The translations under genes were made by a program, and so were the position numbers. From CBDBJR01 sp965206445 (lineage in GTDB: Bacteria > Pseudomonadota > Gammaproteobacteria > Arenicellales > Poriferihabitantaceae), in assembly GCA_965206445.1 (NCBI GenBank), contig CBDBJR010000002.1, forward strand, positions 2,914,001-2,978,000: a stretch of DNA of 64,000 nt, read 5' to 3'. Shown piece by piece: positions 27,647 through 36,118 of this stretch (positions within the stretch are counted from its first letter, which is position 1; every line of letters starts with the position of its first letter). The notes beneath the pieces are model-generated. The model was not told where the DNA came from. It did no database searches and saw only the letters and a list, made by a program, of their open reading frames with translations.

Positions 27647-30559
27647 CTAATCGCCCAGTGATTCTTTCAGTTCAGTGGCCTGCTTTTTCTGGCTCTCACT
27701 GCCTTCGTTAATCACTTCTTCGATAAAATCCCGGGCAATGTCTTTTTCACCCAGCTCGATATAGGCCTTGGCCAGATTCAACGCGGTGGCGGATTCCTGA
27801 TGCGACTCGCGCTCCTCGGACACATTCGGTGTGGCCGGCTCAGACAGGTAAGAGTCGCTCTGAAGATGCGGCTGAAGATGCGGTCGCTCGGTCGCCGCCG
27901 CAGCGCCCGTGTCGACGTTGCGTGACGCCGGCGGGACCGGCGGCATGTTCAGACCGGCCGGGTCGGTATCCTGCTTCGACTCGGGCTGCTCGGTGGCGGC
28001 CAGTCGCAACGCCGCACCCGAATCGGGCTGCTCGGGGTCGGCCAGCCGCAACGCCGCACCCGACTCAGGCGGCGCCTGCAAACCCGACTCTTTTTCCGGT
28101 TCACGCGACGCCTCCGTTACCTGGCTCAGCGTCGGTATATCGAGCAATTCGGCATCATCGATTTCCACGTCCTGAAGTACGCTTTCCCCGGCCCCGGACC
28201 GCCGCCGCTCATCCGGGGCGTCGATTTCCAGATCGGGGGCGGAAATCTGGGAGCCGATTGCACTCGGCACCGGCGGCTGGTCGAATTCAAGTACACTCGC
28301 CGACGCCGCATCGGACTTTTCACCGGCAGGCAGATAAAGCGGATTTTCCGGATGAATGACCAGACCCATAGCGACAATTTTTTGCCAGCCTTCTTGACTG
28401 ACATGGGGCTGCAAATTGACCGCCAATGCATCGAATGCATGCCGGTCATCCTGCTTGTGATACACCTCGAGCAGTTTTTCCGCCAGCTCGTGGCGTTCCG
28501 GATGGCTGACATACGCTTCTTTGAGCACCACGATGGCCTGTTCATCACGATCATACGCAATATAAACCTCGGCTTCTGCCAGCGGGTCGATCTCCCCGGG
28601 CGATACCACTTCCCCGCGCACCGAACCCGATTCGGATAACGAATCGTCATGGCTAAGCGACATTTCCTCATCGCCAACGGTCAACTCAACCTGCTCAGCG
28701 GCCTCACCGGGCACCGACAAGGCCTCTTGCGTAAACTGGGTTGACATCTCGGAATGTGAAAAATACCCGGCCTGGCCGGCCCCCTGCCGGGCCGCACGCC
28801 GGCGGGATTTCCCGCGCCGATAGAAGAACAAGCCGACCAGCAGCAGGATCAACCCCCCGGCCACTTTCAACGCATAATCGGACACCGATACCAGCAAGCC
28901 TTGCAGCAATCCCAAATGCGCGGGCAGGCCATGCCAGAAACCCAGCAGCCCCCCCACGCCCTGGCGCACCGTTGACTGTGCCGCGCCCAGTATGCCGTCG
29001 GCCGGTGGCGGAATGGCATCATCAACCAGGAGGTCACCACCACCGCCCGCCACCGCCACATCGACCTCGGCAGTCATCGACTCGGCCTCAACAGCCGCCA
29101 CCGTCTCGGTCTCATCAACCGCCACCGTCTCGGCCTCGACAGCCGCCGCCGTACCGGTCTCATCCGGTAGCGCAGCACCGGCCGCGTCATCGACCGCACT
29201 GCCATCAAGCGCGGGCCGGGCTTGCCCGGTTTCGGCCACACTCTCAGCGGCCACATCCTGGGCCACGGCAAGCCCGCTGTCTTCGACTTCCAACAGATTC
29301 GACACCCGCTCAAACTGGGTCTGAATTGCCTGCAACCGCTGCTTCACCTCGGTACTTTCAACATTGGCGGCCAGCAGGCTTTCGTCCAGCGCGTCCAGGT
29401 GCGATTTCAATATGCCCAGCTGCTGCGCACCGCCCAGATCCCCGGCAGACACTTCATCCAGCGGCTGATCGAGGGTTTCCTGATCAATCCGGAGACGCGC
29501 TGCCGGCAGCGATGCGGCGGTCGAATCCGCCTCCGACGGCGTGTCCGCCTGACTCAAGTCCGCCTCGGGGGCGGCGTCCTGCGGCTCGGGGGCGCGGTCT
29601 GCCGCAGTCGGCTGCGGGGATAACTCGCCCGCATCCGGCTCCGGCTCCGGCTGGGCAGGGTCGTCACCAGCCGGATTGATACCGGCAACATAGCGGTTAT
29701 ATTGCGCCAGCTGGCGGCTGAAATTGCTGCTCGCCTGCCGCCGATCGACCGCCGCCATGGACGCAAAAGAGGGTATCGTCAGCACCACGTCGCTTCTCAA
29801 GCGATTCATATTGCCATCGACGAACGCCTCCGGATTGGCCTGCTGGAGTGCCGTCAGCCCTTGCAACATCGATACACCGGTCGGCGTATTCAGTCGTCTG
29901 ACAATGGCCGATAAATTGTCGCCGCGGACCACGGTATAGGTGAGAGTGGGTACATCGGGCACGTCGGCTGTGTCAGCAACGGCGGGTACGTCAGGTACGG
30001 CGGGTACGTCGGCGACGACGGGCACTTCGACCGGCACGGGCGGCGTGGGCGGCACGGGCGGCGTGGGGTCAGCCGCGATCTGATCGGCAACAATCTGCTC
30101 GCTGGATGGGGTCGAGGCCGGCAGGTTGACCACGGCCGAGGAATCGTCGCTATAAAACGGCGGATCCAGCAACGCGGTATATTCTCGAACGACGCTGCCA
30201 CCGGGCCAGGATGCCGACAGCAACAAATGCAGATAGGTGGCGTTGATCGCATTAAACGTGGTGATGGTCACATAGTGCTTGCCGTCGGTCCCGGTCTTGA
30301 TGCCAAAATCCAGCACCTCGGCTGAATCCGGATACACTATGCCGGCACGCTCAAAATCTGCCCGGTCGGCCAGCTCGACCTCAACCGTCCCCAACTCGTC
30401 GGCATCTATAAACTGCAATTCCACCTCTATATCCAGCGGCTCTCCCAGATGGGAGTTGACGCTCAGCTTGCCCAGCCCGACCGCCAGGCCGGGCAGCGGC
30501 AACATCCACAACCCGACAACGGCCAGGACAGCCGAGGCTTGCATGATTTTTTTCATCAT
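27647..30559 (-). CDS. fimV: FimV-like pilus assembly/polar hub protein
   Basis: FimV is an inner-membrane protein that organises type IV pilus assembly and polar factors. This 970-residue version shows an N-terminal signal (ASAVLAVVGLWMLPLPGLAV), a FimV N-terminal domain (HLGEPLDIEVELQFIDADEL), then a LysM domain near 210-265 (YTVVRGDNLSAIVRRLNTPT). A coiled-coil/acidic region, one transmembrane helix near 560 (ALKVAGGLILLLVGLFFYRR) and a C-terminal TPR-like end (NLAKAYIELGEKDIARDFIE) follow. The linkers contain low-complexity Val-Ala-Asp and Glu-Thr-Val-Ala repeats. It normally follows asd and precedes truA; both are absent here. Confidence 0.9.
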   Translation of the reverse strand: MMKKIMQASAVLAVVGLWMLPLPGLAVGLGKLSVNSHLGEPLDIEVELQFIDADELGTVEVELADRADFERAGIVYPDSAEVLDFGIKTGTDGKHYVTITTFNAINATYLHLLLSASWPGGSVVREYTALLDPPFYSDDSSAVVNLPASTPSSEQIVADQIAADPTPPVPPTPPVPVEVPVVADVPAVPDVPAVADTADVPDVPTLTYTVVRGDNLSAIVRRLNTPTGVSMLQGLTALQQANPEAFVDGNMNRLRSDVVLTIPSFASMAAVDRRQASSNFSRQLAQYNRYVAGINPAGDDPAQPEPEPDAGELSPQPTAADRAPEPQDAAPEADLSQADTPSEADSTAASLPAARLRIDQETLDQPLDEVSAGDLGGAQQLGILKSHLDALDESLLAANVESTEVKQRLQAIQTQFERVSNLLEVEDSGLAVAQDVAAESVAETGQARPALDGSAVDDAAGAALPDETGTAAAVEAETVAVDETETVAAVEAESMTAEVDVAVAGGGGDLLVDDAIPPPADGILGAAQSTVRQGVGGLLGFWHGLPAHLGLLQGLLVSVSDYALKVAGGLILLLVGLFFYRRGKSRRRAARQGAGQAGYFSHSEMSTQFTQEALSVPGEAAEQVELTVGDEEMSLSHDDSLSESGSVRGEVVSPGEIDPLAEAEVYIAYDRDEQAIVVLKEAYVSHPERHELAEKLLEVYHKQDDRHAFDALAVNLQPHVSQEGWQKIVAMGLVIHPENPLYLPAGEKSDAASASVLEFDQPPVPSAIGSQISAPDLEIDAPDERRRSGAGESVLQDVEIDDAELLDIPTLSQVTEASREPEKESGLQAPPESGAALRLADPEQPDSGAALRLAATEQPESKQDTDPAGLNMPPVPPASRNVDTGAAAATERPHLQPHLQSDSYLSEPATPNVSEERESHQESATALNLAKAYIELGEKDIARDFIEEVINEGSESQKKQATELKESLGD

Positions 30560-30679
30560 CCTCTCAATCTAAATTGCACCCAACCGTTCAGCGAATGCGT
30601 GCAGACCTGCCATCGATACGCAGATTGCCCGTCGTGACCGGCCGAGCGTGACCGGCAACCCATTCGACACGGATTCGGC

Positions 30680-31330
30680 CTATTCGGACGGCTCGCTAAA
30701 TAACCATGGTGCGGCAGATTTTCGTTGGTATTCGTATTGCCGGATTTTGTCTGTCTGCTGAAACGTCAGATCGATCTCATCGAGCCCCTGTATCAGGCAT
30801 TTTTTTCGGAACGGGTCAAGGGTAAAGGCCAATTTATCCCCGGTCGGCAATATTACCTGCTCGTTCGGCAGGTCAACCTGCAATCGGTAGCCCACCTGCT
30901 GCGCAACCTGAACAAACAGATATTGTATCATTTCCTCTTTCAAAACAACGGGTAATATACTGTTTTTCAAGCAGTTGTTGTAAAAAATATCGGCAAAACC
31001 CGGCGCGAGAATACAGCGAAACCCGTAGTCAAGCAACGCCCAGGGCGCGTGCTCACGCGAAGAACCGCAGCCAAAATTCTCCCGCGTCAGCAGAATCTGC
31101 GCGCCCTGATAGCGCGCCTGATTCAGCACAAACTCCGGGTCAAGCGCCCGGCGACGGTGATCCATGCCCGGCTCGCCGGGGTCCAGATAGCGCCATTGAT
31201 CGAACAGATTAGGGCCGAATCCGGTACGCTTTATCGACTTCAAAAACTGCTTGGGAATAATCGCATCGGTATCGACGTTGGCGCGGTCGAGCGGCGCCAC
31301 CAATCCGTCCAATTGGGTAAACGGCTGCAC
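30680..31330 (-). CDS. leuD: 3-isopropylmalate dehydratase small subunit
   Basis: LeuD pairs with LeuC to isomerise 2- to 3-isopropylmalate in leucine synthesis. The 216-residue protein has the swivel-domain features NVDTDAIIPKQFLKSIKRTG, the substrate loop FGCGSSREHAPWALLDYGFR and ADIFYNNCLKNSILPVVL. The start is GTG at 31330, overlapping the leuC stop by one base (TAGTG). leuB, commonly next, is absent. Confidence 0.95.
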   Translation of the reverse strand: MQPFTQLDGLVAPLDRANVDTDAIIPKQFLKSIKRTGFGPNLFDQWRYLDPGEPGMDHRRRALDPEFVLNQARYQGAQILLTRENFGCGSSREHAPWALLDYGFRCILAPGFADIFYNNCLKNSILPVVLKEEMIQYLFVQVAQQVGYRLQVDLPNEQVILPTGDKLAFTLDPFRKKCLIQGLDEIDLTFQQTDKIRQYEYQRKSAAPWLFSEPSE

Positions 31331-32733
31331 TATAGCTCCCGAATATCGACGAAATGACCGGCAATCGCCGCCGCCGCCGCCATGACAGGAGAAACCAGAT
31401 GCGTGCGCCCACCCTGCCCCTGACGGCCTTCAAAATTCCGGTTAGACGTAGAGGCGCAGCGCTCGCCGGCCTGCAAGCGATCGGCGTTCATCGCCAGACA
31501 CATCGAACACCCCGGGTTGCGCCATTCAAACCCGGCCGCGGTAAACACCCGATGCAGCCCTTCCGCTTCGGCCTGACGTTTCACCAGGCCCGACCCCGGC
31601 ACAACCAGCGCCTGTTTGATATTTTTCGCCACCCGCCGGCCCTTGACCACCGTCGCGGCGGCACGCAGATCTTCAATTCTGCTATTGGTACACGAGCCGA
31701 TAAACACCTTGTCCAGCCGGATGTCACGCACCGCCTGATTCGCCTCCAGGCCCATATAGACGAGCGCCGTCGCCAGCGATTGCCGCCGGATCGGATCATC
31801 AACCACCGCCGGGTCCGGCACCCGACCGTTAATATCCACCACCATTTCAGGCGAGGTGCCCCAGGTGACCTGTGGCAGCAGGTCAGAGACATCCAGCCGC
31901 AGCTCCTGATCGAACACCGCATCCGCATCCGACTGCAAGCCGCGCCAGTCAGCCACCGCGCGCCGCCACAAGTCACCGCGCGGGGCGTACGGACGGCCGG
32001 CCAGATAATCAATCGTGGTCTGGTCCACGGCAATCATGCCCGCACGGGCACCGGCCTCGATCGCCATATTACACAACGTCATACGCGCCTCCATCGACAG
32101 GCCGCGCACCACCGAACCGGCAAACTCAATCGCATACCCGGTGCCGCCGGCAGTGCCTGTTTTGCCGATCAACGCCAGCGCCAGATCCTTGGCGCCGACA
32201 CCGGGCGCCGGGTCGCCGTCGAAGCAGACGCGCATGTTTTTCGCTTTCTTCTGCATCAGGCACTGAGTCGCCATCACATGTTCGACTTCGGAGGTGCCGA
32301 TACCGAAAGCGAGCGCGCCAAATGCGCCGTGCGTCGAGGTATGCGAATCGCCGCAGACGATAGTCATGCCCGGCAGGGTCGCGCCCTGCTCCGGGCCGAT
32401 AACGTGGACAATGCCCTGACGCGGGTCGGACATATCAAACTCGGTAATCCCAAAGTGGCGGCAGTTTTGATTCAAAGTCGCCACCTGCACCCGGGAAATC
32501 GGATCATCGATGCCGTCACTATCGGTCGTCGTCGGCACGTTGTGATCCGGCACCGCAAGCATGCTGTCACTCCGCCACGGACGGCGACCGGCCAGATGCA
32601 GCCCCTCAAAAGCCTGCGGTGAGGTAACCTCATGCACCAGATGGCGATCGATATAGATCAGATCAATGCCATCCGGATCACTATGCACAACATGCTGCTG
32701 CCATAGTTTGTCATACAGTGTTTGTGCGGCCAT
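31330..32733 (-). CDS. leuC: 3-isopropylmalate dehydratase large subunit
   Basis: This aconitase-superfamily protein of 467 residues carries a 4Fe-4S cluster. Visible signatures are MTIVCGDSHTSTHGAFGALA, IGSCTNSRIEDLRAAATVVK and FEWRNPGCSMCLAMNADRLQ, which contain the three cluster Cys residues. It is translationally coupled to leuD. The upstream region contains the CRISPR-like direct repeats rather than an obvious leader peptide with Leu codons. Confidence 0.96.
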   Translation of the reverse strand: MAAQTLYDKLWQQHVVHSDPDGIDLIYIDRHLVHEVTSPQAFEGLHLAGRRPWRSDSMLAVPDHNVPTTTDSDGIDDPISRVQVATLNQNCRHFGITEFDMSDPRQGIVHVIGPEQGATLPGMTIVCGDSHTSTHGAFGALAFGIGTSEVEHVMATQCLMQKKAKNMRVCFDGDPAPGVGAKDLALALIGKTGTAGGTGYAIEFAGSVVRGLSMEARMTLCNMAIEAGARAGMIAVDQTTIDYLAGRPYAPRGDLWRRAVADWRGLQSDADAVFDQELRLDVSDLLPQVTWGTSPEMVVDINGRVPDPAVVDDPIRRQSLATALVYMGLEANQAVRDIRLDKVFIGSCTNSRIEDLRAAATVVKGRRVAKNIKQALVVPGSGLVKRQAEAEGLHRVFTAAGFEWRNPGCSMCLAMNADRLQAGERCASTSNRNFEGRQGQGGRTHLVSPVMAAAAAIAGHFVDIREL

Positions 32734-32818
32734 ACGGATAAGAGAACGGTTATTGCAGTTTATATTTCAGCGCTCCGGCGCGTGGGCCAATCAATTAACG
32801 CCCAACCGTCCCGGCCCA

Positions 32819-32924
32819 GACAACGCCACCTGAAACTCTACTACACTTGTTGCGGCGCACTCAGGCCCGGCCCGCGTGGGGCGACGTCCGACAACGCCAC
32901 CTGAAACTCTACTACACTTGTTGC
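32819..32924. repeat. Two identical 35-bp direct repeats separated by 36 bp (CRISPR-like unit)
   Basis: The 35 bases at 32819-32853 recur without mismatch at 32890-32924. The 36-bp interval between them is unrelated to the repeat. Each repeat begins GACAAC and ends GTTGC, so its ends are inversely complementary (CAAC/GTTG), as in several class 2 CRISPR repeats. Repeat and spacer lengths are in CRISPR range, but there are only two copies and no cas gene in the window. It sits 86 bp upstream of the leuC start and might instead be a duplicated regulatory segment. Confidence 0.5.
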
Positions 32925-32940
32925 CCCGTTCTGTCAACCA

Positions 32941-33118
32941 TATCCGCCTTCGGCGGGGGCCGCCTTCGGCGGGAATTAGGAATGAAATCCGCCTACGGCG
33001 GGAATTAGGAATTAGGAATTAGGAATTAGGAATGAAATCCGCCTGTGGCGGGAATTAGGAATTAGGAATGAAATCCGCCTGTGGCGGGAATTAGGAATTA
33101 GGAATTAAGAATTCCGCA
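32941..33118. repeat. Heptanucleotide (GGAATTA) array with CCGCC-n-GGCGG hairpins
   Basis: Runs of GGAATTA (period 7) alternate with short hairpins of the form TCCGCC-TNC-GGCGGG and the linker GAAA. Four hairpin units are recognisable. The block leads directly into the first palindrome-ended element. No coding potential is evident. Confidence 0.85.
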
Positions 33119-33124
33119 TTCTTT

Positions 33125-33283
33125 GTCATTCCTGCGGAAGCAGGAATCCAGACAAACAACAATATCATCATACAAATCTCTCCAATCGGCATGATGTTTT
33201 ACTGGATTCCTGCTTCCGCAGGAATGACGGCTTTGAGGCAAAAAACAACAAGCCAATTGCCTGAAGTGGTTCAGCCAGCACCT
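33125..33283. repeat. Palindrome-ended element, copy 1 (MITE-like)
   Basis: A 27-bp sequence at 33125-33151 is repeated as an exact inverted copy at 33202-33228. Each arm is itself a hairpin (ATTCCTGC-GGAA-GCAGGAAT). Between them are 50 bp of AT-rich sequence shared by the other full copies, and after the right arm a conserved tail of 55 bp ends in CAGCCAGCACCT. The layout is analogous to neisserial dRS3/NIME mosaics: short palindromes flanking a unique core, no transposase. Confidence 0.85.
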
Positions 33284-33328
33284 GACAGGCGACGATACCC
33301 GGGTCGGCATACTCGAACTCGCCGCGGG

Positions 33329-34390
33329 TCATCGCCGGATTTGCCCGCGGTCGCGCAGTGCGTGGTCGATCAGCACCAGCGCGAGCATGGCCTCGGCGAT
33401 GGGCACCGCCCGAATCCCCACACACGGGTCATGCCGTCCGGTGGTCGCCACCGTTACCGCCTGATTATCCAGGTCCACCGTCTCGACCGGCAGTCGGATG
33501 CTGGAGGTGGGCTTGAACGCGACCTTGAGGTCAATATTCTGCCCGCTGGAAATGCCGCCGAGGATGCCGCCGGCCCGATTCGAGCCAAAGCCGTGCGGCA
33601 GTATGGCGTCACGATGCTGCGACCCGCGCTGCGCGATGCTGTCGAAGCCGGCGCCGAACGCCACCCCTTTGGCGGCGTTAATGCTCAGCATCGCCTTGGC
33701 AATGTCCGCATCGAGGCGATCGAATACCGGCTCGCCCCACCCGGCCGGCAACCCGCCGGCCTCGATGTGCACCCCGGCGCCGATGGAATCACCCTGCCGG
33801 CGAAGGTCGGTGATCAGGTGTTCCAGGGCGCCAACCGCGTCGGCATCGGCGGCAAAAAACGGGTTTTTTTCTACCGCATCCCAATCGGTCAACGGCACCG
33901 CAACGTCGCCGACCCGGTAGACGCGGCCACGGATGAACACGCCGTAATTTTCCAGCAGGTACTTTTTTGCAATCCCGCCGGCGGCCACGCGCATCGCAGT
34001 CTCCCGCGCCGAGGCCCGCCCGCCGCCGCGATAGTCCCGCACGCCGTATTTTTTATGGTAGGTGAAATCGGCATGGCCGGGGCGGAAGCGATCTTTGATT
34101 TTGGTGTAGTCGCCGGGCTTTTGATCCTCATTATAAATCAGCAGACCAATCGACGTTCCCGTCGTCACGCCCTCGAACACCCCCGACAGAATCGCCACCC
34201 GGTCGGCTTCGCGCCGCTGCGTGGTGAAGCGGGATTGACCCGGCTTGCGCCGGTCCAGATCATGTTGTAAATCGGCCTCGCACAACGCCAGACCGGGCGG
34301 GCAGCCGTCCACCACGGCCCCCAGTGCAGGGCCGTGACTCTCGCCAAAGGTAGTCACGCGAAACAGGTGGCCGAAGCTATTGCCTGGCAT
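33329..34390 (-). CDS. aroC: Chorismate synthase
   Basis: This enzyme makes chorismate from 5-enolpyruvylshikimate-3-phosphate using reduced FMN. The 353-residue protein has all signatures: GHLFRVTTFGESHGPALGAV, RPGHADFTYHKKYGVRDYRG then GRASARETA, and RAGGILGGISSGQNIDLKVA. I set the start at 34390 because residues from there match the family start (MPGNSFG); an upstream in-frame ATG at 34456 adds 22 unrelated residues and reads toward the repeats. The gene is bracketed by copies of the same repeat family. Confidence 0.95.
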   Translation of the reverse strand: MPGNSFGHLFRVTTFGESHGPALGAVVDGCPPGLALCEADLQHDLDRRKPGQSRFTTQRREADRVAILSGVFEGVTTGTSIGLLIYNEDQKPGDYTKIKDRFRPGHADFTYHKKYGVRDYRGGGRASARETAMRVAAGGIAKKYLLENYGVFIRGRVYRVGDVAVPLTDWDAVEKNPFFAADADAVGALEHLITDLRRQGDSIGAGVHIEAGGLPAGWGEPVFDRLDADIAKAMLSINAAKGVAFGAGFDSIAQRGSQHRDAILPHGFGSNRAGGILGGISSGQNIDLKVAFKPTSSIRLPVETVDLDNQAVTVATTGRHDPCVGIRAVPIAEAMLALVLIDHALRDRGQIRR

Positions 34391-34464
34391 TGTCAGATAC
34401 GGAGCATGGGTGAGTTGTACCGGCGTGATTCTAAGGAAAATCTGATAAATACGCAAAAACGGAA

Positions 34465-34651
34465 ATCCGCCTTCGGCGGGTCCGCCTGCGGCGGGAATTA
34501 GGAATTAGGAATGAAATCCGCCTGCGGCGGGAATTAGGAATTAGGAATTAAGGATTGAGAATTAAGGATTGAGAATTAAGGATTGAGAATTAAGGATTGA
34601 GAATTGGGAATTGGGGATTGGGGATTGGGGATTGGGGATTGGGGATTCTTT
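34465..34651. repeat. Mixed heptamer array upstream of aroC
   Basis: After two CCGCC/GGCGG hairpins, the array changes monomer along its length. GGAATTA units come first, then a 14-mer of the type AATTAAGGATTGAG, then GGGGATT units (34612-34647). This is stepwise evolution of one short tandem repeat. No gene is present. Confidence 0.85.
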
Positions 34652-34810
34652 GTCATTCCTGCGAAAGCAGGAATCCAGACAAACAACAATATCATCATAC
34701 AAATCTCTCCAATCGGCATGATGTTTTACTGGATTCCTGCTTCCGCAGGAATGACGGCTTTGAGGCAAAAAATAATAAGCCAATTGCCTGAAGTGGTTCA
34801 GCCAGCACCT
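34652..34810. repeat. Palindrome-ended element, copy 2
   Basis: Arms lie at 34652-34678 and 34729-34755, with the same 50-bp core and tail as copy 1. The left arm has one substitution (GCGAAAGC in place of GCGGAAGC). Same orientation as copy 1. Confidence 0.85.
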
Positions 34811-35310
34811 TTCCGCCTACGGCGGGAATTAGGAATTAGGAATTAGGAATTAGGAATGCCGCCTTTGGCGGGAACTAGGAATTGGGAATTCCGCATTTTT
34901 TGTCCTTCCTGCGGAAGCAGGAATCCAGACAAACAACAATATCATCATACAAATCTCTCCAATCGGCATGATGTTTTACTGGATTCCTGCTTCCGCAGGA
35001 ACGACGGCATTGAGGCAAAAAATAATAAGCGAATTGCCGGAAGTAGTCCAGCCAGCACCTTTCCGCCTACGGCGGGAATTAGGAATTAGGAATTAGGAAT
35101 TAGGAATGCCGCCTTTGGCGGGAACTAGGAATTGGGAATTCCGCATTTTTTGTCCTTCCTGCGGAAGCAGGAATCCAGACAAACAACAATATCATCATAC
35201 AAATCTCTCCAATCGGCATGATGTTTTACTGGATTCCTGCTTCCGCAGGAACGACGGCTTTGAGGCAAAAAATAATAAGCGAATTGCCGGAAGTAGTCCA
35301 GCCAGCACCT
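34811..35310. repeat. 250-bp tandem duplication containing element copies 3 and 4
   Basis: Positions 34811-35060 and 35061-35310 are near-identical: a CCGCC hairpin, GGAATTA run, a second hairpin (CCGCCTTTGGCGG) and one full palindrome-ended element each (arms 34902-34928/34979-35005 and 35152-35178/35229-35255). The clearest difference is GGCATTG versus GGCTTTG just after the right arm. The outer bases of the arms carry shared substitutions (GTCC, ACGAC), so the pair arose by recent tandem duplication. Confidence 0.88.
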
Positions 35311-35517
35311 TTCCGCCTACGGCGGGAATTAGGAATTAGGAATTAGGAATTAGGAATTAGGAATTAGGAATTAGGAATTAGGAATTAGGAATGCCGCCTT
35401 TGGCGGGAACTAGGAATTGGGAATTCCGCATTTTTTGTCATTCCTGCTTCCGCAGGAACGACGGCATTGAGGCAAAAAATAATAAGCGAATTGCCGGAAG
35501 TGGTTCAGCCAGCACCT
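35311..35517. repeat. Third partial unit with expanded heptamers and a collapsed element (copy 5)
   Basis: The unit repeats the start of the 250-bp block, but its GGAATTA run is expanded (about nine units, 35327-35391). The palindrome-ended element retains only one palindrome (35437-35462), joined straight to the usual tail. Loss of the core is what recombination between the two arm palindromes would give. Confidence 0.85.
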
Positions 35518-35580
35518 TATCAGGGGGGACGGTAATCCCATCAAACCGGGCTATCGCCTCGGTCAGCAAACCCCCTGATC

Positions 35581-35645
35581 ATTCCTAATTCCTAATTCCT
35601 AATTCCTAATTCCCGCCGTAGGCGGATTTCCCGCCGCAGGCGGTG
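35581..35645. repeat. Inverted heptamer and hairpin block
   Basis: TAATTCC units (reverse complement of the GGAATTA runs) followed by two GCCG-AGGCGG type hairpins, in the opposite orientation to the blocks before. It marks the boundary where the amidohydrolase gene is cut. Confidence 0.8.
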
Positions 35646-36017
35646 GATCTCCTGTATCCTGTGCTGCCGCTGCCGGCGGGTCAGATGCCGATTGCCGGGC
35701 ACCGCGATGCGGTCGCTTTCCGCCGGTATCAGGCTGTCGGCCTGCAACTGCCGATTGAGGTCGATCACCAGGCGGGAGTAGTTGGCCAGCAGCAGCGGCG
35801 CGGCGCATTTTTCTGCCAGCCGTGTTGCGACGCCCGCGGCGCCGATATCATGGGCAATATGCAGCGCCAGTTGCGCCGGTTTCAGCCCCAGCAGATGCAG
35901 GCTGTGCGGCACCCGGTTGCTGGCATGGTCACAGACAATGATGAGCGGCGATGGCGCCTGCGGATTGATCCGCGTGCAGGCCGGCGGCTCCTGCCCGGTT
36001 AACAGATGATGGTTCAC
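35592..36017 (-). pseudogene. N-formylglutamate amidohydrolase-like gene, 3' half replaced by repeats
   Basis: From a GTG at 36017 the frame encodes PLIIVCDHASNRVPHSLHLL, HDIGAAGVATRLAEKCAAPL and NYSRLVIDLNRQLQADSLIP, then ESDRIAVPGNRHLTRR, the N-terminal half of the FGase family. After about residue 125 it runs into the repeat block (RLRREIRLRRELGIRN is translated repeat) and stops. Family members are about 250 residues, so the second half is missing. The remaining protein is unlikely to be active. Confidence 0.75.
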
Positions 36018-36118
36018 GGCTTTTATTGGCGAGTGCTTGCGGCGATGCGGGTGGTGGTCTGTATCCCGGCTATTCCGGCTGCGCCGGTGCGCCACCGCAA
36101 CCGCATGGCGGCGCGCCG

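Noticed and set aside
34597..34846. Open frames with VIPAKAGIQ and ASAGMT peptides in the repeat region
   Set aside because: They are translations of the palindrome-ended elements and heptamer runs; the same peptides recur at each copy and have no gene features.
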